This document shows, in pieces, positions 60,851-64,000 of a stretch of 64,000 nt of DNA. Under the pieces are notes generated by a model. It saw nothing but the letters and a program-made list of their open reading frames with translations. It ran no database searches and was not told the origin of the DNA. Source of the stretch: Owenia fusiformis (taxonomy: Eukaryota; Annelida; Polychaeta; Sabellida; Oweniidae). The first letter of the stretch is position 1. Every line of letters starts with the position of its first letter. Location of the stretch: assembly GCA_903813345.2 (NCBI GenBank), contig CAIIXF020000002.1, positions 10,602,650 through 10,666,649 on the forward strand, given 5' to 3'. The translations under genes and the position numbers were made by a program.

Positions 60851-61219
60851 AAAAGGTACGAAAAATTTCGAACGAAATGCGTAACATATACGTAATTCGC
60901 GTGGAAAGTCCGAACGAAATGCGTACATTTTTTTCCGGCGTTCGTATTTTTGCTGTGTAGACGATCTTTTTTAGAAATTTTTCTACAAAAATATTTTTGC
61001 TTGACAATTACCAGGTAAAATGCGTATTTGCGTGACATTTTCTGTCACGCAAAAATAACTGGCGTGACTTCAAATTCTTCAGCAAATGCGTGACAAATAC
61101 GCAAATTGCGGGACAGTTGACAGGCCTGCTAATGATAAATAAGAACTTCAAAAGTTGAAGTGGATATTCACATGTTATGCTGACTCTTCAAATATTGAGG
61201 TGATTTTGTCGCCCGATTG

Positions 61220-61365
61220 CGCCGGAACGGAGGATTGGCTCCCAGAATGCAACATGACACGTGCCAGCTTTCAAAATGCTGTTCCGCCATTTTGAAACCT
61301 GTCATGAGTAAATACGGTTAACTGATGTTGCATGCTGGGAGTCAACCGTCCTTGGATAACAAACA
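61220..61365. repeat. Imperfect hairpin, GGCTCCCAGAATGCAACAT arms
   Basis: GGCTCCCAGAATGCAACATG returns inverted as ATGTTGCATGCTGGGAGTC, with an inner AAAATG...CATTTTGA pair. It is more GC-rich than its surroundings. Confidence 0.6.
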
Positions 61366-61639
61366 TGGCGATTCATGAAAACATTCATTCGATTTGGTAG
61401 GGATTTATCCATTATTTGCAGGTATGAAGCTTTGGATTCATTTATTCATTTTATTGTGCTACTTTGGTGAACGGGAATTATTTTTCTACCGCTTGGGAGA
61501 GTTTGAGACACGAAACTTGGAAATTAGCTCATTGTGACAACTTGTGAACGTTGAGTTTTATTTTTGTCCCCCATTGTAACACAATTTTGAAGCGGTTGAT
61601 AGGGGGCTCTAAAGGCTGTTCTAACATATCAGTCATAGC

Positions 61640-62700
61640 CTCTGAAAGAGCTAGATCTAAGGCTCTAGCTTTAGGCTAGTCTAAGTCCTATAGATCAGTC
61701 CGATCTAGTAGTCTAGTCTAGGCCTAGAGTCATAGCCCAGGCATAGGCCCGTAAAAATGTAAAGAAATAAAGCTTACAGCATGTTCTATTTAAGTGAATT
61801 TGACTCAATGTTATTTGACTATATGTTGTTCTTACTTTATCTTCGCCGAAGATCGATGTTTATTTATATATAACAATCGAATAATCGACATAATTCAAAC
61901 TCATCACTACGACACAAAAATATATCACTTTCGAAACCATGTAAACTGCTAAGATGACGTCATTGATATCCGGGATTGCTTTGCAAACTCCACACAACAG
62001 ACTGTCCCAGCTTTTCTCCTGCTTTCTCCCGATGCAATTCATACATTACTCGGAGATTACTGTCAAACGTTCCAAGTTTTACAATTTTAGCATGTTTATT
62101 ACGATCTAATTCCTGCCAGTATCAATGAATAAATCTATTGACCAACAGATTGGAAATATGTATTCCAGCGATACCCTCATTTTGACGAAAGAATGGTACA
62201 AATATGTCCACTATTTATCGAGATATCGTGTAGAAAAATTGAAGAAAGACATCGCTTAAGAAATTTCTATTTCTAGACTGAACTGTTCACGCTCGCAAGT
62301 GGCATCTCCATCTCCATATATGGGCAAAAAGGTGGAGTTAACAATAAGCAATGCAGGGATTGACACGATTGACACGAAGAAGTCTCGATGAATCTCGCTT
62401 AAACTCCGCCCCTTCTTCGTGAAAAATCACGTGAATTCCGGCTTTTGCTGGGACATATCCGGGCATCTCGGCTTCGAACCCAATCAGAAGTTTCAATTTT
62501 GACTGGCGCCGCATACATTATCTCAAGTCTCACCCAATATTTTTATGTATACGTTAATAATCAACCAGTGAAGGAGGATATCAATAAAACAAAACATAAA
62601 GGTTTGGTTATGTTTAATGTATTTTCACAATGTTTATTATTACACACGACAATTTTAACTATAGCTAGAAAACTGTCTTGCATAACATTTACAGTCGTTA
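61640..62700. other. Intergenic stretch downstream of gene F
   Basis: It begins with low-complexity CTAG-rich words (61640-61750), then unremarkable sequence. 62340-62510 is GC-richer, with AACTCCGCCCC and CACGTGAATTCCGG, and could be an unassigned promoter. No exon is supported. Confidence 0.4.
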
Positions 62701-62721
62701 TTTATGTGTATAGAAGACAGA

Positions 62722-63710
62722 CACATATATCATTGCTTCAAGTGATATGATTTCAAACGACACATAAATTATCGCTTCAAGTAATATGATTTCAAATAAC
62801 ATCAAGATTATTGCGTCAAGTGATATGATTTCATATGCCACATAGACCATTGCTTCAAGTGATATGATTTCACATGCCACATATATCATTGCTTCAAGTG
62901 ATATGATTTCACATGCCACATAGACCATTGCTTCAAGTGATATCATTTCACAAAACACATAGATTATTGCTTCAAGTGATATGATTTCATATGCCACATA
63001 GACCATTGCTTCAAGTGATGTGATTTCATATGCCACATAGACCATTGCTTCAAGCGATATGATTTCATATGCCACACAGACCATTGCTTCAAGTGATATG
63101 ATTTCATATGCCACATAGACCATTGCTTCAAGCGATATGATTTCACAAAACACACAGACCATTGCTTCAAGTGATATGATTTCACATGCCACATAGACCA
63201 TTGCTTCAAGTGATGTGATTTCACAAAACACACAGACCATTGCTTCAAGTGATATGATTTCACATGCCACATAGACCATTGCTTCAAGTGATATGATTTC
63301 ACATGATACACAAATAATGGCTTCAAGCGATATGATTTCACATGACACAAAGATCATTGCTTCAAGTGATATGATTTCACATGACACATAAAGCATTGGT
63401 TCAAGTGATATGATTATAATTGTTTCAAGTGATATGATTTCACAAAACACATAGATTATTGCTTCAAGTGATATGATTTCATATGCCACATAGACCATTG
63501 CTTCAAGTGATATGATTTCACATGATACATAAATCATTGGTTCAAGTGATATGATTATGATTGTTTCAAGTGATATGATTTCACATGACACAAAGATCAT
63601 TGCTTCAAGTGATATGATTTCACATGACACAGAAATCATTGCTTCAAGTGATATGATTATAATTGTTTCAAGTGATATGATTTCACAATGTCACATAGAT
63701 CATTGCTTCA
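62722..63710 (-). repeat. 39-bp minisatellite downstream of the zinc-finger stop
   Basis: About 25 units of 39 bp, with a few shortened ones, read on the minus strand as ATCACTTGAAGCAATG..., then a variable part. Two of three minus frames stay open over long stretches (13-residue units such as CEIISLEAMVYVA, or KSYHLKQWSMWHV). The array starts within the last codons of gene F (HMKTYHLKQ stop) and repeats them. The 313-residue open frame at 62698-63639 is probably a by-product of the period being divisible by three. Confidence 0.9.
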
Positions 63711-63999
63711 AGTGATACGTTTTCATATGTCTAGTGAGAGGTGAAGGATCTCCAAATGATTTGAGGCAAATATTACACTTGAATGGCTTCTCTCCAGTGT
63801 GAGTCCTTTCATGTGAGACCAATTGAGAGTTTTTAGTAAACTGTTTACCACAAAAGGAACAGTTGTGTAAGTTTTCTCCAGTGTGTAGTCGTGTGTGATT
63901 CAATAAGCTGCCCCTGTTAGTGAATGACTTCTGGCACACCTTACAGAAGAATTTTTGTGTTGTTTCGTCGAAAGCTACAAGTTGAAGTCGATTTTTCAT
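63700..63999 (-). CDS. Gene F: C2H2 zinc-finger protein, C-terminal three fingers (5'-incomplete)
   Basis: This open minus-strand frame enters from the right edge and stops at 63702-63700. It holds three C2H2 fingers: FCKVCQKSFTNRGSLLNH..H, HNCSFCGKQFTKNSQLVS..H, and FKCNICLKSFGDPSPLTR..H, joined by HTGE-type linkers (HTGENL, HTGEKP). The last finger has H-x4-H (HMKTYH) and the protein ends LKQ. Tandem fingers with TGEK linkers bind DNA in the nucleus. The protein is certainly longer upstream. The first Met in view is not necessarily the start. Its last codons match the unit of the minisatellite that follows. Confidence 0.88.
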   Translation of the reverse strand: MKNRLQLVAFDETTQKFFCKVCQKSFTNRGSLLNHTRLHTGENLHNCSFCGKQFTKNSQLVSHERTHTGEKPFKCNICLKSFGDPSPLTRHMKTYHLKQ

Positions 64000-64000
64000 C

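Noticed and set aside
61353-61400. Possible short first exon (ATG GCG ATT CAT, then a GTAGGG donor)
   Set aside because: Only about 11 codons, no recognised downstream exon, and it overlaps a hairpin arm.
62698-63639. 313-residue open frame on the minus strand
   Set aside because: It consists only of the 39-bp minisatellite. A period divisible by three keeps frames open by default, and it has no other domain.
62722-63710. CRISPR-like array
   Set aside because: The units are contiguous 39-bp repeats with no spacers, so it is a minisatellite.

Overview
The window is animal nuclear DNA: AT-rich, intron-rich, packed with inverted-repeat DNA transposons, with no bacterial-style gene packing. The gene families (NNMT/PNMT-type methyltransferases, PAN/apple + discoidin and PAN/apple + EGF + fibrinogen secreted proteins, C2H2 zinc fingers) and the transposon mix suggest a marine invertebrate such as a cnidarian, lancelet, hemichordate or lophotrochozoan. 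The sequence alone does not let me name the species.

Most listed open frames are noise. By joining exons by eye and checking splice sites and intron phases I find six gene models. (A) Minus strand, 12697 down to at least 3531: signal peptide, PAN/apple domain, F5/8 type C (discoidin) domain, probably continuing off the left edge. (B) Plus strand, 17888-22460: a complete three-exon methyltransferase of 261 residues. (D) Minus strand, 35397-26212: a six-exon secreted protein of 387 residues that I do not recognise, with a tandem array of possible cassette exons. (C) Plus strand, 47475-49628: a second copy of the methyltransferase with the same exon phases but a one-base insertion in exon 2. (E) Minus strand, 54786-50537: a five-exon PAN/apple-EGF-fibrinogen secreted protein of 366 residues. 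(F) Minus strand, 63999-63700: the last three C2H2 fingers of a zinc-finger gene running off the right edge, followed by a 39-bp minisatellite of about 1 kb.

Layout: A and B are divergent, B and D convergent, D and C divergent, C and E convergent. The two methyltransferase copies lie about 25 kb apart with D between them on the other strand. A and E encode secreted or surface lectin-like proteins; B and C act on small amines in the cytosol if they keep the family function. Nothing shows that these genes form one pathway.

Introns and intergenic spaces hold many TIR elements, several with clear target-site duplications: mariner relics (1422-3443; 31758-32142), Tc1-type MITEs (4948-5827; 40656-40892), a TTA-flanked Harbinger-like element (22627-23637), a Mutator-like element with a 9-bp TSD (30125-30879), hAT-like MITEs (38131-38429; 47149-47430), CACTG-ended elements (38815-39270; 53264-53775), a clustered family with CACACCAAACTAGTT termini, and a 3.3-kb inverted pair of 1.37-kb elements (8383-11669). 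Long intergenic stretches (12.7-17.9, 35.4-46.2 and 54.8-62.7 kb) contain repeats and no gene I can support.
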